From NCBI RefSeq assembly GCF_013373865.1, contig NC_050473.1:17523597-17587596 (forward strand): a DNA stretch of 64,000 bases, read 5' to 3'. This document shows positions 26,278-36,616 of this stretch, one piece after another. The notes below the pieces were generated by a model, which saw only the letters and a list, made by a program, of their open reading frames with translations, was not told where the DNA came from and did no database searches. Both the position numbers and the translations under genes were made by a program. How positions within the stretch are numbered: the first letter of the stretch is position 1; the number at the start of each line of letters is the position of its first letter. Origin of the DNA: Monomorium pharaonis (taxonomy: Eukaryota; Arthropoda; Insecta; Hymenoptera; Formicidae).

Positions 26278-28009
26278 CAAAGAATGTTTCTATTGTGTTT
26301 AAATTAAGGTAATAAGAAAAATAAAGATGGCTGTTATTTTATTGAAAAAAAGGAACTTATTTAAAACAGTCTTTTGAATGGATTTCTAAATCCATGGCAG
26401 CTTTTAGAAAAAAAAAGTGAAAAGTACATTTCATCATTTATCTTTCATTTGCTCGAAAAACGGGATTTAAACTAATTATGATCGTATCGCGATTGAATTC
26501 AGGAGAACCTGAGGAAACGAACGGTAGTGGCATCGATGTTCGATTCTTCCCGCGGGCGTGGTCGGCCGTTTGGTCGCGAGCTGACGAATTACCGCGGCGC
26601 ATGGTTGGCAGAGCATGAAGGCAAAAATCAACCGGGTTTCGTGTCGAGACGAGACAACGTTCATCATCGGCCTACCGCCTTGGGTGACTCCGCCGAGTAC
26701 CTGGGCGCGCGCGAAAAGCGGTGACCCGCGACGCGCATCATCCGTCGTTTCGCTCGACATAAGCAGATCCGTATCGCTCTTTCGTTTACAACACAACTTG
26801 GAAACAACACAGGCCGACGCCGTGTCTTGCGCCTCGCGGAAACATTCCTGCCTGTTGTTCAATTGTAGATAAAGCAGCAATATCGGGGTAGAATCGCATC
26901 GGTTTGAGAATTTGTCCTTTTTTTTTGACAGTATATTAAAAATTTCAGCAGAAGGATAATCGCACGTAATATCAGTGAGGAGAGTGAAATACATTTCTCG
27001 CGAGGGGAAAAAACGCACCGTTATCCCAGTGCACTGGATTCCTTATCTCAAGTCGTCACTTGTCAACGCGAATGGTCACTTTCATCAAGGTCGGCTGAAT
27101 TTCTCTTCCCTCTCGCTCCCCGTGTGCAGTTGCTGATAACGAACGACAACCGCCGAGTAGAACGAGTGATGTCGACCGAAACGATCGATCGGTTTTTTTT
27201 GTACCGCGGCTTATCGTCACGCCGCGCGATGTACCAGAACTGATTTCTCCGATTGATTCCGGATCACCGGGATATCTTTCTCCCGCATCTGAGTAAAGAG
27301 AGCAATGCACGATATCAATGCAATATTCACAGCGAATTATTATACATCAAATTGATACACACATAGAATTAAATGTTAATTTAAATATCCGCGTGCAATT
27401 GTGAATTCTCATAAATTAGTCGAACTTTTATGCCGCGCTCCGGTCTCACCGTGGCATCATTTGGTTCCGCGTATTTAGGACACGCCAATTAGCCGGACAA
27501 ACCTCTGAACAAATGATCGTTCTTCGTCGTGTTACTCGTTTGACGATCGCGCGGCATTACCTCGACTTTCACTCCGCCGTCGCTGCTATTATATACTTTC
27601 CCCTGATTCACCTGTCTAACGTTCGATAATTAAATGAGTCACGTGTTCGTCATATCCACGCCGTTGCCGGATTGTTGACTCGTTTAATTGACGGAGCTGT
27701 CGTGTTGTTTAAATTACGACGGAAAGCTGTAACGAGACTTAAAATACGCGCTGGCGCAAATCGTAACGCGAGCACGTAGATAAATACGATAATGAGATTT
27801 ATTGATTACGAGTCTGATCAGTTGATAATATTATGATAAGCCACCAATAATTATACTTGAATTAATTAATAATTTTCGCTGTGACACGAGAACAACGAGT
27901 TGTTCTTCAATGAAGCCCGTTGAAGAAAGAAGACTGTAGCTGTAGTTTTCATATGAAAGTAGATTATAATGTAAAATAATCAATATGTAACTAAAATACA
28001 TTTATATAA
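26278..28009. other. Noncoding sequence, no gene seen
   Basis: A 180-codon minus-strand frame at 26476-27018 overlaps plus-strand frames and shows no domain. The rest is mixed intronic DNA leading to the Helitron. Confidence 0.5.
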
Positions 28010-28624
28010 TCTATATAAATAAAAATGTAAATGTTTATTCCTCATTTAAGATCTCCGTAAGTTTTTCATCGATTACTTTGAAATTTTGACACAATGTTGC
28101 ATTCGTAACCGGGAGTGTTCTTATGGGGTCTGATTTTGGAAATACGTGTGTTTCAAAAATAATGGCCATAATTTAATTTTAAACAATATTTTTTAAATAA
28201 TATTTTTTTGTAATTTTGACACAACGTTGTATTGAATTTAGTTAGAAGTACGCGAATAAATGAATATTAGATTTATTACTGGTCGTTTTATAAATGCAAG
28301 CCTTTAATTTGAGAATGTTTCTTTTAGCGTGTATATGACAATTTAGAATCAATGGCAGGATTTGAAATTTTGACACAATGTTGAATGAAACAAATTAATT
28401 GAATACAGTGCCAAAGGCAATAAATAAATAAAGTAAGTTAGAAGTACGTGAATAAATGAATATTAGATTTATTAAAGATAGATAAATGCTTATTCAAAAA
28501 TAAAATAAAAAGAGCAACAGTAAAGCAAGGCTCTTAAAAGTTAAACAACGAAAGCAAAGAAAATTTGAAAAAAACGTAGCATAAGAATAGAGAGCCACAG
28601 CAACGCGTGGCAGGGCATAGCTAG
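28010..28624 (+). mobile_element. Non-autonomous Helitron, both ends present
   Basis: The element begins TCTATATAAATAAAAATG, preceded by A, and ends GCATAGCTAG followed by T, which is insertion between A and T with 5'-TC and CTAG-3' ends. A hairpin GCCAC...GTGGC (28594-28598 with 28607-28611) lies 9 nt before CTAG, as expected of a Helitron terminator. At 615 bp it has no Rep/helicase coding capacity. Inside, GTTAGAAGTACG...AGATTTATTA occurs twice (28241-28278 and 28437-28474, one difference). The motif AATTTTGACACAAYGTTG occurs three times (around 28082, 28212 and 28364). Confidence 0.88.
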
Positions 28625-28855
28625 TTTAATATAAAAATATTTTTTATTAATAAATTATATTAATTAATAATTACTATAATAAAAAAATAAAATCAATATA
28701 ATAATATATTTTTAATTGAAGTTAATATATAGGATACATTTTTAAACAACAGTTTAGAGATAGGCACTATATAAATTTTGTATCACTAATTTTTAAGAGA
28801 TAATCGAGAATGCTATTTAATCTTCAGGTACTCTCAGGAAACAAAACTAGCTAAT

Positions 28856-28878
28856 ACACACACACACACACACACACA
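28856..28878 (+). repeat. (CA)n microsatellite
   Basis: Eleven CA units in AT-rich DNA downstream of the Helitron. Confidence 0.93.
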
Positions 28879-29039
28879 TTTGCAATTATATTTACAATTA
28901 AGTGACTGCTTTTCTTATTATTAGGCATAATTTACTTAATAATCAGAATTGAAAAATAGTAGATACAATGCAATTTATTTTATTTTATTTTTTAATATCT
29001 AATTTTTAAGCGCTGTCATTGCTACTCGTTGTTTTTGCA

Positions 29040-29460
29040 TTGCTACTCATGCGGGTGGAAGGATAAAGAATGCCGAGGTCATGGTATTAGGGCGTACCAC
29101 GAATCTTTAGAAAGAATCCACTTTATTTCTTTCTCGTAGCCGCGATATTCGGAGCGGGTGGAGTCAGGGAAATAGGATCGACCGAATCGTGGATTCCGTC
29201 GATAGGGAATCGCCAAGGGAATAGCTTCGGGTCACGTTACCGTTGTGGTCGGAGATCAGTGGTTGGTCCCTTCGGCATTTTCAGTAACGACGGCATCCGC
29301 ATGGTAGGCAGCACGCTAGCACGCTAGCGGCTACGCCGACAGGGTCGTGAGTCGAAACACGAATAGCGAACCGACGACGAAGATACCAAGCCCGATCGGT
29401 GGGTGACCAGGAAGTCGTAAGAGGGAAATCGAGACATTTGATATCACATTAAATATGAAG
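29040..29460. other. Unclassified GC-balanced block between AT-rich flanks
   Basis: About 420 bp of complex, GC-balanced sequence sits abruptly in AT-rich DNA. It contains a small duplication, GCACGCTAGCACGCTAGCGG (29311-29330). No frame of useful length and no terminal repeats are visible. It could be a fragment of a retroelement or a decayed gene piece; I cannot assign it. Confidence 0.4.
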
Positions 29461-31017
29461 ATCGTCACGAATACTCTGCAGTACTCTCCCGGATTTGTAC
29501 GTGTGTATGTTTAAACTGTGTAAAAAAATAATAGCTTTTCGTCTACTTATTGCAAAGAAAATTTGATGAATATTTAATAAATATATGCTGAGAAAAAATT
29601 TAATAACACCAAAAACCTTTTATGTAATTCAAGAAGTGATTTATTTATATAAGTTAAAATATTGATTAAAATATAATGTTATTAATATTAAGCAAAGTAT
29701 AATTAAAGAGCAAGTTTCAAAATAGCAAGAAAAAGGTATATAATGTTTTTAATTTGGTAACATAAGTATAGTGTAAACATTTAATCTACATTTTCTTGTT
29801 TAATTAAATCTACATTCGTAATTTCTTGAACTGTAGAAGTATTTAAACGATTACAATAGTGCAATATTTTTAAATTACGATAAATAAAAAAGATGTTTGA
29901 AAAATACGTTATTATGTATTTGTTTTTTTTTTCAAAAGAAATTATACGTGAATTTAATCTAACTATGTATAGATTTTTTAAAATTTAACTAATATTTCTT
30001 TTACTTAAAAAAAATAATTTGAAGAAATATATTTTTTAAATTTTAATAAATTTTTTCTCGGTATGTTTTTATCACGTTTCTATTATGTACAATCTAAGAA
30101 AATAATTTTAGAGAAAAAAACTCAAGATCATAATGATTCTAAGCAACTAATTATGCTACGTAATATTTACGAATTAATGCGCATGTGAAGGTGAATGCAG
30201 CATGTAATAGCTCGATAAAATCAGGATTTAGTGCTCTATTGGTACGCAAAGACCCACACATCGTTTGAAATTGCGATCTTGCGGATATAAGTAGATATTG
30301 AGGTACAGTGGCATCGTACAATACAGCGCGGGAAATCGCAGATTCTTTTGTTTGCGTCGCGAATATTCGCATATGAAGAGTAGGGTGGGTGATACAATTA
30401 CTGTGCCCCTTAATCCTGTGCCCCTCAGACTGATATATTGGAACATCCATCTAACAATAAAAAAATGTAAAATGCTCATTTTTTGTGATAATTGCATTTA
30501 CTCTTATCATGGATTCTTAACAGAATCATATAACGATATCTTTTCTAATATACACGCTAAATGTTATTTAACATATAACATTAAACATATAACATATTAT
30601 TTAACATATAACATTATATTTTCTAATATACATGCTACGTATTATACATACATATTTAAAGATTTAGATAAACCTAAAAATTATATGTATATTATGTATG
30701 TATATATATATGAAATGTATTAATAATTGTAATTACATTAATTATGGTAATATATATATTCAAAAATTTTTAATTTAGAGATATTGAAGCAAATATTACT
30801 GAAGAATTTGTTATACTTTTAAAATCAACAAAAAATTAACTCAACTGTGAATAATTCATGCGTATGTATATTGCAAAACCAAGTGTGTTATTCTTACACA
30901 TTGTGTGTAACACTTTGTATGCGTTTAGATGCATGTCGTTTAGATGTGTATCAATAATAAATTACACGTGTATAGTACACGTACAAAAGCGTAATAAGTG
31001 ACTATACGATTTTCAAA
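29461..31017. other. AT-rich noncoding sequence
   Basis: Strongly AT-rich DNA with poly-A/T runs. Frames at 30151-30450 (minus) and 30298-30723 (plus) overlap and resemble no known protein. Confidence 0.5.
30540..30640 (+). repeat. Short AT-rich tandem repeat
   Basis: TTTAACATATAACATTAAAC-type units and two copies of TTTTCTAATATACAYGCTA (around 30541 and 30617) form an imperfect local duplication of about 75 bp. Confidence 0.75.
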
Positions 31018-31050
31018 AATTCGCAAAAACTTTTTGCAAAAAAATTGCAA
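31018..31050 (+). repeat. TTTTGCAAAA palindrome cluster, U2 3' side
   Basis: Tandem AATTCGCAAAAACTTTTTGC and GCAAAAAAATTGCAAC motifs lie in the AT-rich DNA flanking U2. Similar motifs recur at 31320-31390 and 31793-31870. Confidence 0.7.
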
Positions 31051-31319
31051 CTTAAATTATGAAGCAGTTGTAATTTACAATGTATTGTATATATAAAACA
31101 CTTTATTTTATACATTTATTGTTACGTGCGAGCTCCGTTGTAAACGTGAGCTTTATCAATCATCGACTATCAGTTGATATCGGCGATCGATATATTAATT
31201 TCTTCTAATATGAAGCTTGCGCGCAATATTATATAGAACTTATACAATTTTTTTCTAAAAGAAGGAAAATTAACGTCGAAAATGCATTCCGATATTCACT
31301 GGGAATATACAGACAAATT

Positions 31320-31390
31320 GACCAAATTGCAAAAAATTTTTTGCAAATTTGCAATTATGCAATTTTTTTTTGCAAATTTTGCATTTGTTA
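31320..31390 (+). repeat. TTTTGCAAAA palindrome cluster adjoining the U2 3' end
   Basis: TTGCAAAAAATTTTTTGCAA, followed by several TTTTTGCAAATTTTGCA units, ends about 30 bp from the U2 transcript end. Confidence 0.8.
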
Positions 31391-31393
31391 TAT

Positions 31394-31410
31394 TATTTTC
31401 TTTTGAAATT
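31394..31410 (-). terminator. Possible snRNA 3' box
   Basis: About 8 nt past the U2 3' end the minus strand reads AATTTCAAAAGAAAATA. This resembles the loose 3'-box pattern GTTTN(0-3)AAARNNAGA used for Pol II snRNA 3' processing. The surroundings are AT-rich, so the match may be fortuitous. Confidence 0.35.
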
Positions 31411-31417
31411 GTTTAAT

Positions 31418-31603
31418 GGGCCAGTCCCGACGGTACTGCAATGTCGGGTTGACCCGCGGTAGGGTCGGAGCAAGCCCCGGAACCCCGCCTGGTTGCAAAA
31501 ATCAGTTTAATATTCTGAGTCCCCTATGGGGACTGTATCAGATATTAAGCTGATAAGAACAGATACTACACTTTGATCTTAGCTCAGAGAGCCGAGAAGC
31601 GAT
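31418..31603 (-). ncRNA. U2: U2 spliceosomal snRNA
   Basis: Read on the minus strand from 31603, the gene starts ATCGCTTCTCGGC and continues with the invariant AAGATCAAAGTGTAGTATCT, which holds the GUAGUA branch-point recognition sequence. It then reads TTATCAGCTTAATATCTGAT (stem IIa), CCCCAT/GGGGAC, the Sm site GATTTTTGC, and insect-like stems III/IV with GGGGCTTGCTCC and ATTGCAGTACC. The length, about 186 nt, is normal. U2 snRNP pairs with the intron branch site and, with U6, forms the catalytic core. Bases that pair with U6 (first 12 nt and the AAGATC region) are unchanged. The hairpin between them reads GGCTC-TCT-GAGCT instead of the usual GGCC-UUUU-GGCU, with pairing kept. A promoter-like region upstream and a 3'-box-like sequence downstream argue for a real gene rather than a retropseudogene. 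It is nested antisense in the inferred outspread intron. The 3' end is placed by the GGCCC closing stem IV and could be off by a few bases. Confidence 0.93.
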
Positions 31604-31625
31604 AGATAGAAACGTTTCTCTTCGA

Positions 31626-31663
31626 CTTATATAGAGTAAAAGGTTGCATTTTACTCCCGAGAA
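31626..31663 (-). promoter_or_regulatory. U2 snRNA promoter: TATA-like box and PSE-position element
   Basis: On the minus strand TATATAAG spans about -30 to -23 relative to the U2 start (+ positions 31626-31633). A GC-containing segment with TTCTCGGGAGTAAAATGC sits at roughly -60 to -43, where insect PSEA elements lie. PSEA sequences diverge quickly between insect orders, so the element is called by position only. A TATA box is typical of U6 rather than U2 in Drosophila. Confidence 0.5.
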
Positions 31664-31792
31664 CCGCACGCCGCTTGGTGGCAGCCACAGTAAGCCTTCG
31701 GTTCGATCGTCCCCCTCCACGGTCAATCCCTCCTTTCTCTCTAGTTGAAACACGTGGCTGAAGCCTTCTCTAATGTACACTGAAACATTTTA

Positions 31793-31875
31793 TATTTGCA
31801 AAAATTGTTTTGCAATTTTTTTGCAAAAAAATTTTTTCAATTTTTTGCAAAAAAAAAAAAATTTTTTTTTTTTAA
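31793..31875 (+). repeat. TTTTGCAAAA palindrome cluster upstream of U2
   Basis: TTTGCAAAAATTGTTTTGCA and further AATTTTTTTGCAAAAAAATT units border the roughly 190-bp GC-balanced U2 upstream region. The U2 gene plus promoter thus form an island between two clusters of the same palindrome. Confidence 0.8.
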
Positions 31876-32094
31876 TGTTCTAATTATTTTATATCTCTTT
31901 AGTGAATATATACGTGTGTTTCTGACGCTATTTTCTCTTTATATTGACGCTTATAGTAATTCTTATAAATATTATTTCCTGAATATTTATATTATTATAT
32001 TTACGTGTTTACACGTCGTGTTAATCTGTCGTCGCTGAATTTACGTATTGTATCGTATCTAATTAATTTATATAAATATATAATGCAATATATA

Positions 32095-32892
32095 ATATTC
32101 AATATGTAATATTAATTTTGCAATTATATACATACAATATATTATTACGCAATATACACGTATAATATTAATTTTGCGATTATATTTGCAAAACAGAATA
32201 TTCTATGATTATATTTGCAATTGCAATACATAACATTAATTTTGTGATTGTATTTGCAACATATGGTTAGCAATGTATGATAGTAATTTTGCCATTATAT
32301 TTGCAATATTTGATATGCAATGTGTAATATTAATTTCGCGATTATATATTTGCAATATATTTTACGCAATATATAATATTAATTTTGCAAAATATTTGCA
32401 AATTATATTTGTCTTATATTTGCGAAATATTATGCAATATGTAACATTAATTCTGCAATTATATTTGCAATTATTATAATACATAATATTAATTTCGCAA
32501 TTATATATACACAATATATTATTGCGCAATATATAATATTAATTTTGCGATTATATTTGCAAAACAGAATACTCTGTGATTATATTTGCAATTGCAATAC
32601 ATAACATTAATTTTGTGATTGTATTTGCAACATATGGTTAGCAATGTATGATAGTAATTTTGCCATTATATTTGCAATATTTGATATGCAATGTGTAATA
32701 TTAATTTCGCGATTATATATTTGCAATATATTTTACGCAATATATAATATTAATTTTGCAAAATATTTGCAAATTATATTTGTCTTATATTTGCGAAATA
32801 TTATGCAATATGTAACATTAATTCTGCAATTATATTTGCAATTATAATACATAATATTAATTTCGCAATTTATATTTGCAATATATAATAGT
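32095..32892 (+). repeat. Large tandem repeat, unit about 371-377 bp, 2.1 copies
   Basis: Positions 32161-32480 recur at 32532-32850 with very few differences. A partial third unit (ATAATACATAATATTAATTTCGCAA) follows at about 32839. Each unit is built from degenerate 30-50 bp sub-repeats of AATATTAATTTTGCAATTATATTTGCAA. The identical 68-codon frames in the two copies are by-products of the duplication, not genes. Confidence 0.92.
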
Positions 32893-33120
32893 ATTAGCTA
32901 TTCTATTGAAGCTATTCTTTAGATAATTATTTTAGTAGATTAGAATGGTTGAATTAAAAAGACCTTTAATTATTTTAAAAAACTTTTATTAAAATTTATT
33001 TGAAATTGTGCACAAAAAATAATAATTTTTATTTTATTTCCTTGTATTATAAATTTACATTAGAAAAGACGTTTATTGTGTCGACCATGATAATTTTTTT
33101 ATAACTTTTTTAATAACATT

Positions 33121-33394
33121 TAGAGATGTGCCGGATAGTAAAATTATCCAGATATCGGATATTCGGTAATAGTGTAAAACCGGATATCGGATATTTAACC
33201 GATATCCGGATATCGGATATTTAACCGATATCCGGATATCGGATATTTGTCGGATATATCCAATACTAATTTCTAAAAAAATAAAATATGGAAGCAAATT
33301 ATCTATTGGAAGCAAATAAAATATGTAATACATAAGTGACAAAACTTTTAAAAGTAGACTTATTTTCAAATTTATATTTGGTAATATTTTTCTG
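33121..33394. mobile_element. Truncated copy of the hAT-like element
   Basis: It starts TAGAGATGTGCCGGATAGTAAAATTA, nearly the left end of the 35844 element. The two then share AATACATAAGTGACAAA and TTTATATTTGGTAATATTTTTCTG before diverging at about 33394. Between these blocks CCGGATATCGGATATTTAAC is repeated in tandem (33181-33256), an expansion not seen in the longer copy. The right half is missing. Confidence 0.7.
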
Positions 33395-35791
33395 ACTATG
33401 TCCGAGTCTATTGATACATTTGAAAGAATCTATTTTTAGGACACGCTTTACGGGAGAAAGAGATTATCAGCTAAGAGAGTTCTGTACTTTCTCTCCATCG
33501 TACTGTCTCAATCCTCTCGCGCATTGTTCGTGCCTCGCTGCTTTTTCTTCTTCTTCCTCTTCCTCCGTGAGAGATCTTCCCACGCACGTGCCGGACTCCA
33601 CGTACGGATGGTCCACGAAGCCCATCCACTGGTGAATAATTACCAGATGAAGATACCGCCGCCTCGCGTAGGCTGATATCTGTTCTCCCCTGACTGCCTA
33701 GTCCGGCGATTTTGCAACGGTACCTATGCGCCTATTTTGCACGACGACGGACGTTTTGTCCGTTTATGGACAAAAGCAGTACGACGTTTTTGTTCAGGAT
33801 TCGATGTATTATGGTGCTACAAAATCGGTTCCCAGTGCTACCTGGATTTCATAAACCTGAATTCATGTTACGCATTGAAATGACACGTTTTCAATACATG
33901 CTTTATTGCGTTCTACATGTATCAGTGACAGCAACGTTTCCGTTACAGTTGCGTCTTTCTTCTCTGAAATCTTGTTCGCATGAATGACACTATTTAGAGA
34001 TTCATGCATAAAAAATTAGAGCATATAACCATTATATTACGCATATTTGTGGTAAAAATAAAATAAATTGTAAAAGAAATAGAAATAGTTTTTGAATAGA
34101 AATTTTTACGAAATTTATTTTAATGGTTTTACAAGAAAAAAATACTTCAAGTAGCAAAGCGTAATAAATTATTTTATAATTTTACAGCATCGATCTGCTG
34201 TCCGTTTGTCTGTCTACAATATTTCGCAGAAACCATTTAACTTTTTCAACTGTGTTTTTGCCAATAAGGACATTAATTTCACTGAAGTAAAATATGAGTC
34301 GAAGCAGTTCACTGTAAAAGAGATTAAAATTCAAGATCAATAAAGCATTATTTATTTACATCTGTTGCAAAAGGTTTATTTTTTTAAAGGAAAAGTAGCA
34401 TCAATTAAAAAAAAAAATTAAAGGTTTTATATGAAAATAAACGTTTCGCAAAATAAGTAATTTTAAAAACACTTTTTCTGGAAATATTAAGAGAAATTTG
34501 TTTTCGTGCATTATGAGTCATTAATTACGCCAAAATTTATTTTTGATGAGGATAAAGTCTAGAGAAATATTTATTAATTATTTTATTACTGTTTCTCTCT
34601 TCCCTTCTCTTCTTAATTTAACTTTACATAATTCTCGTAAGTTAAGTGACTTTATCTTCACTGCTCATCGTATATTTTTCTGTTTATACGAATATCGATT
34701 GTGAAATAGCATTTCACATTTTCTGTGTCAATGCGTTCGCCTGCGGGACATTGTGCCCATCACTATGGTAGACAAGGAGGTTAATCGATATGGCCGGTAT
34801 CGCATAACTATGCATGCGGTTGGACGTAAACTTTACACACGTTGTGTGCATTTGCATACAATCGTATAGCGTGTAAAGTTCTCGCTCTATAAACGTCGCG
34901 ATTCTTTCGAAGTGCGCCCATCAAATTCGCTGGCTGTTGCCACGTACGTAACGAATCCCGAAGAGTATTTCCGTCGGGTAATGCGCGGTGAAAGTGGCTG
35001 CTTTTATTAACCGCAAGAAATTTGCATAGAAACAATGTGCGAGAGATACGTCGTCTGCGTATCTCTGTATTTCATTCGCGCTCTACGAGAGCGAGATTTT
35101 TTTCTGGGAGAAATTTGTAGATGAAGTTTTTGAGATAAGCTCGTGAGGCCGCGTGTAAATTCGCGAACGCGAAAGTGCGAAAGAGCATCCAAAAGCCTTC
35201 GAAGAGGCACGATAAATTTTTCGCGGTGTCTCGCTTGCAGCAATGAAAGAGAAATCGTGATGATCCGCCGCTGCCGGCTGCTGCGCTTCTTCGTTCTTTT
35301 TCCCTTTCCGCCGACTTTGTTTCTAATTAACGGCTGCCGCGTGCTAATTGTCCAGCTGACGTAGCGGGAGGCCTTAGAGATTCTTTAGGTGGTGAATCGA
35401 ACAGGTTCAACCTTGAGCTGTGCGAAATTGTTTTCTCGTGGCGTAGAATACGCCTTTCTGCATAAATAATGAAGTGCTTTATGGAAAGTTCTATCCACTA
35501 TTTTTTTCACTGCTGTCGTTATTTTGTTTTTTTTTTGCAAATTTTTTGTACAGAACAATATCATTTTCATACTAAGAAAAGCAGTTAATTATTATTTTTA
35601 GTTTTTTTGTTTTTTTTTTTAGTGTTATATATAAATTTCTTGTTATTTTAATCTAGCGATGAAAGCTAATTACGCGTTTATAAATCTATAATATTAAAAT
35701 TTCTGTATATTGTGTAAAATTTTTGATTTTTAATTTTATAAGTTTAAATTTATTAATTACAAGATTTAACTTGTATATAATTATATATAAG
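33395..35791. other. Noncoding sequence, no gene seen
   Basis: Mixed DNA with a GC-richer part at 33470-33970 and 34730-35400 and an AT-rich part at 34000-34680. The plus frame at 33411-33635 contains a (TCT/TCC)n serine run and is unsupported. Confidence 0.5.
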
Positions 35792-35843
35792 TTTAACACA
35801 ATAATATTAAACTATAAGTTGTATATTATTTAAACATTTTTTA
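35792..35843 (+). repeat. Left arm of the direct repeat flanking the hAT-like element
   Basis: It begins TTTAACACAATAATATT and ends AAACATTTTTTA, and is about 90% identical to 36493-36547 on the other side of the element. This is too long for a target-site duplication. It suggests insertion into one unit of an older duplication, or tandem duplication during repair. Confidence 0.7.
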
Positions 35844-36492
35844 TAGGGATGTGCTGGATAGTAAAATTACCGGATATTGTAATTATGCGAACAGATACCG
35901 AGTATCTACTGGATATCCAGTACTAATTTGAAAAAAAAGTACAATACATAAGTGACAAAGTTTTAAATGTAAATTTATTTTCTGATTTATATTTTGTAAT
36001 ATTTTTCTGGCATTACTTGCTAATTTTACATTTAGTAATCACAGTTTAATATTAATAAATTTGTTCATAATAAATAACAACATTTCAGCGTTTTGCGGTA
36101 ATAATCTGCTTTTGTTATCGGAATAAACTGACTTTTCTGCGTTAAAAAGTTTTTCTGATTGTGCGGAAGAAGTTGGAGCACTCAAATATTTTAACTAATA
36201 AGACCTATGACTAAGACCTATAAATCATATTTTATGTCATAGTGTGCATGTATAATGTATACAATCAACAATATGGCTTCGCCAATGATAGCAATGATAA
36301 TGATATGTGCATATTTACATGAAGTATTTTGTAACTATATGTATGTATGTATGTCCAACTAATGTAGTATAAGTACATCAAAAATTTAATATAAAATTTT
36401 TGGCCGGATATTTGACGGCTACTAACAATATCCGGCTATCCGGTCGGATAGTAATAAAAAATAGAATAGGCCGGATATTCGACACATCCCTA
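35844..36492. mobile_element. hAT-like non-autonomous element next to the PH exon
   Basis: The element starts TAGGGATGTGCTGGATA and ends with the complement, TATTCGACACATCCCTA, giving imperfect inverted termini TAGGGATGTGYYGRATA of hAT type. Near both ends the interior carries CCGGATAT-type repeats. It is 649 bp long and has no transposase frame. No clean 8-bp target duplication is seen. Instead a 52-55 bp imperfect direct repeat flanks it (35792-35843 and 36493-36547). The right end lies 125 bp upstream of the outspread PH exon. Confidence 0.75.
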
Positions 36493-36547
36493 TTTAATAC
36501 AATAATATCAAACTGTAAGATGTATATTATTTAAACACTTTCTTATA
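36493..36547 (+). repeat. Right arm of the direct repeat flanking the hAT-like element
   Basis: TTTAATACAATAATATC...AAACACTTTCTTATA is the partner of 35792-35843. It ends 70 bp before the PH exon and 40 bp before its branch point. Confidence 0.7.
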
Positions 36548-36586
36548 ACGTTTGTATTTAAATATTGACCTTTATAAATATCTTTT

Positions 36587-36616
36587 CTAATAGCCAATAT
36601 AATTTTTGTGTTACAG
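36587..36616 (+). promoter_or_regulatory. Branch point and 3' splice site of the PH exon
   Basis: CTAAT at 36587-36591 matches the insect branch consensus CTAAY. It lies 26 nt before the AG at 36615-36616. The intervening sequence is U-rich (AATTTTTGTGTTACAG). Confidence 0.8.

Larger units (their letters stand above)
1..36616 (+). other. osp: Inferred upstream intron of outspread
   Basis: No other convincing coding exon is visible between the window start and the PH exon on the + strand. The expected upstream PH/zinc-ribbon-like coding sequence of the MPRIP family is absent by eye. I therefore infer a single intron, or intron plus unseen noncoding exons, of more than 36 kb. It hosts the U2 gene, Helitrons, hAT-like copies and MITEs listed separately. 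Gene span is inference; a transcript alignment would settle it. Confidence 0.5.

Noticed and set aside
26017..26280. Ser/Pro/Leu/Arg repeat protein on the minus strand
   Set aside because: It is the translation of the 10-bp minisatellite in the Helitron fragment.
30151..30723. Overlapping frames on both strands suggesting a small gene
   Set aside because: No similarity to a known family, no splice or promoter context, and the plus frame runs into an AT-rich tandem repeat.
32273..32847. Two identical 67-68 codon frames
   Set aside because: They are copies within the AT-rich tandem repeat, not genes.
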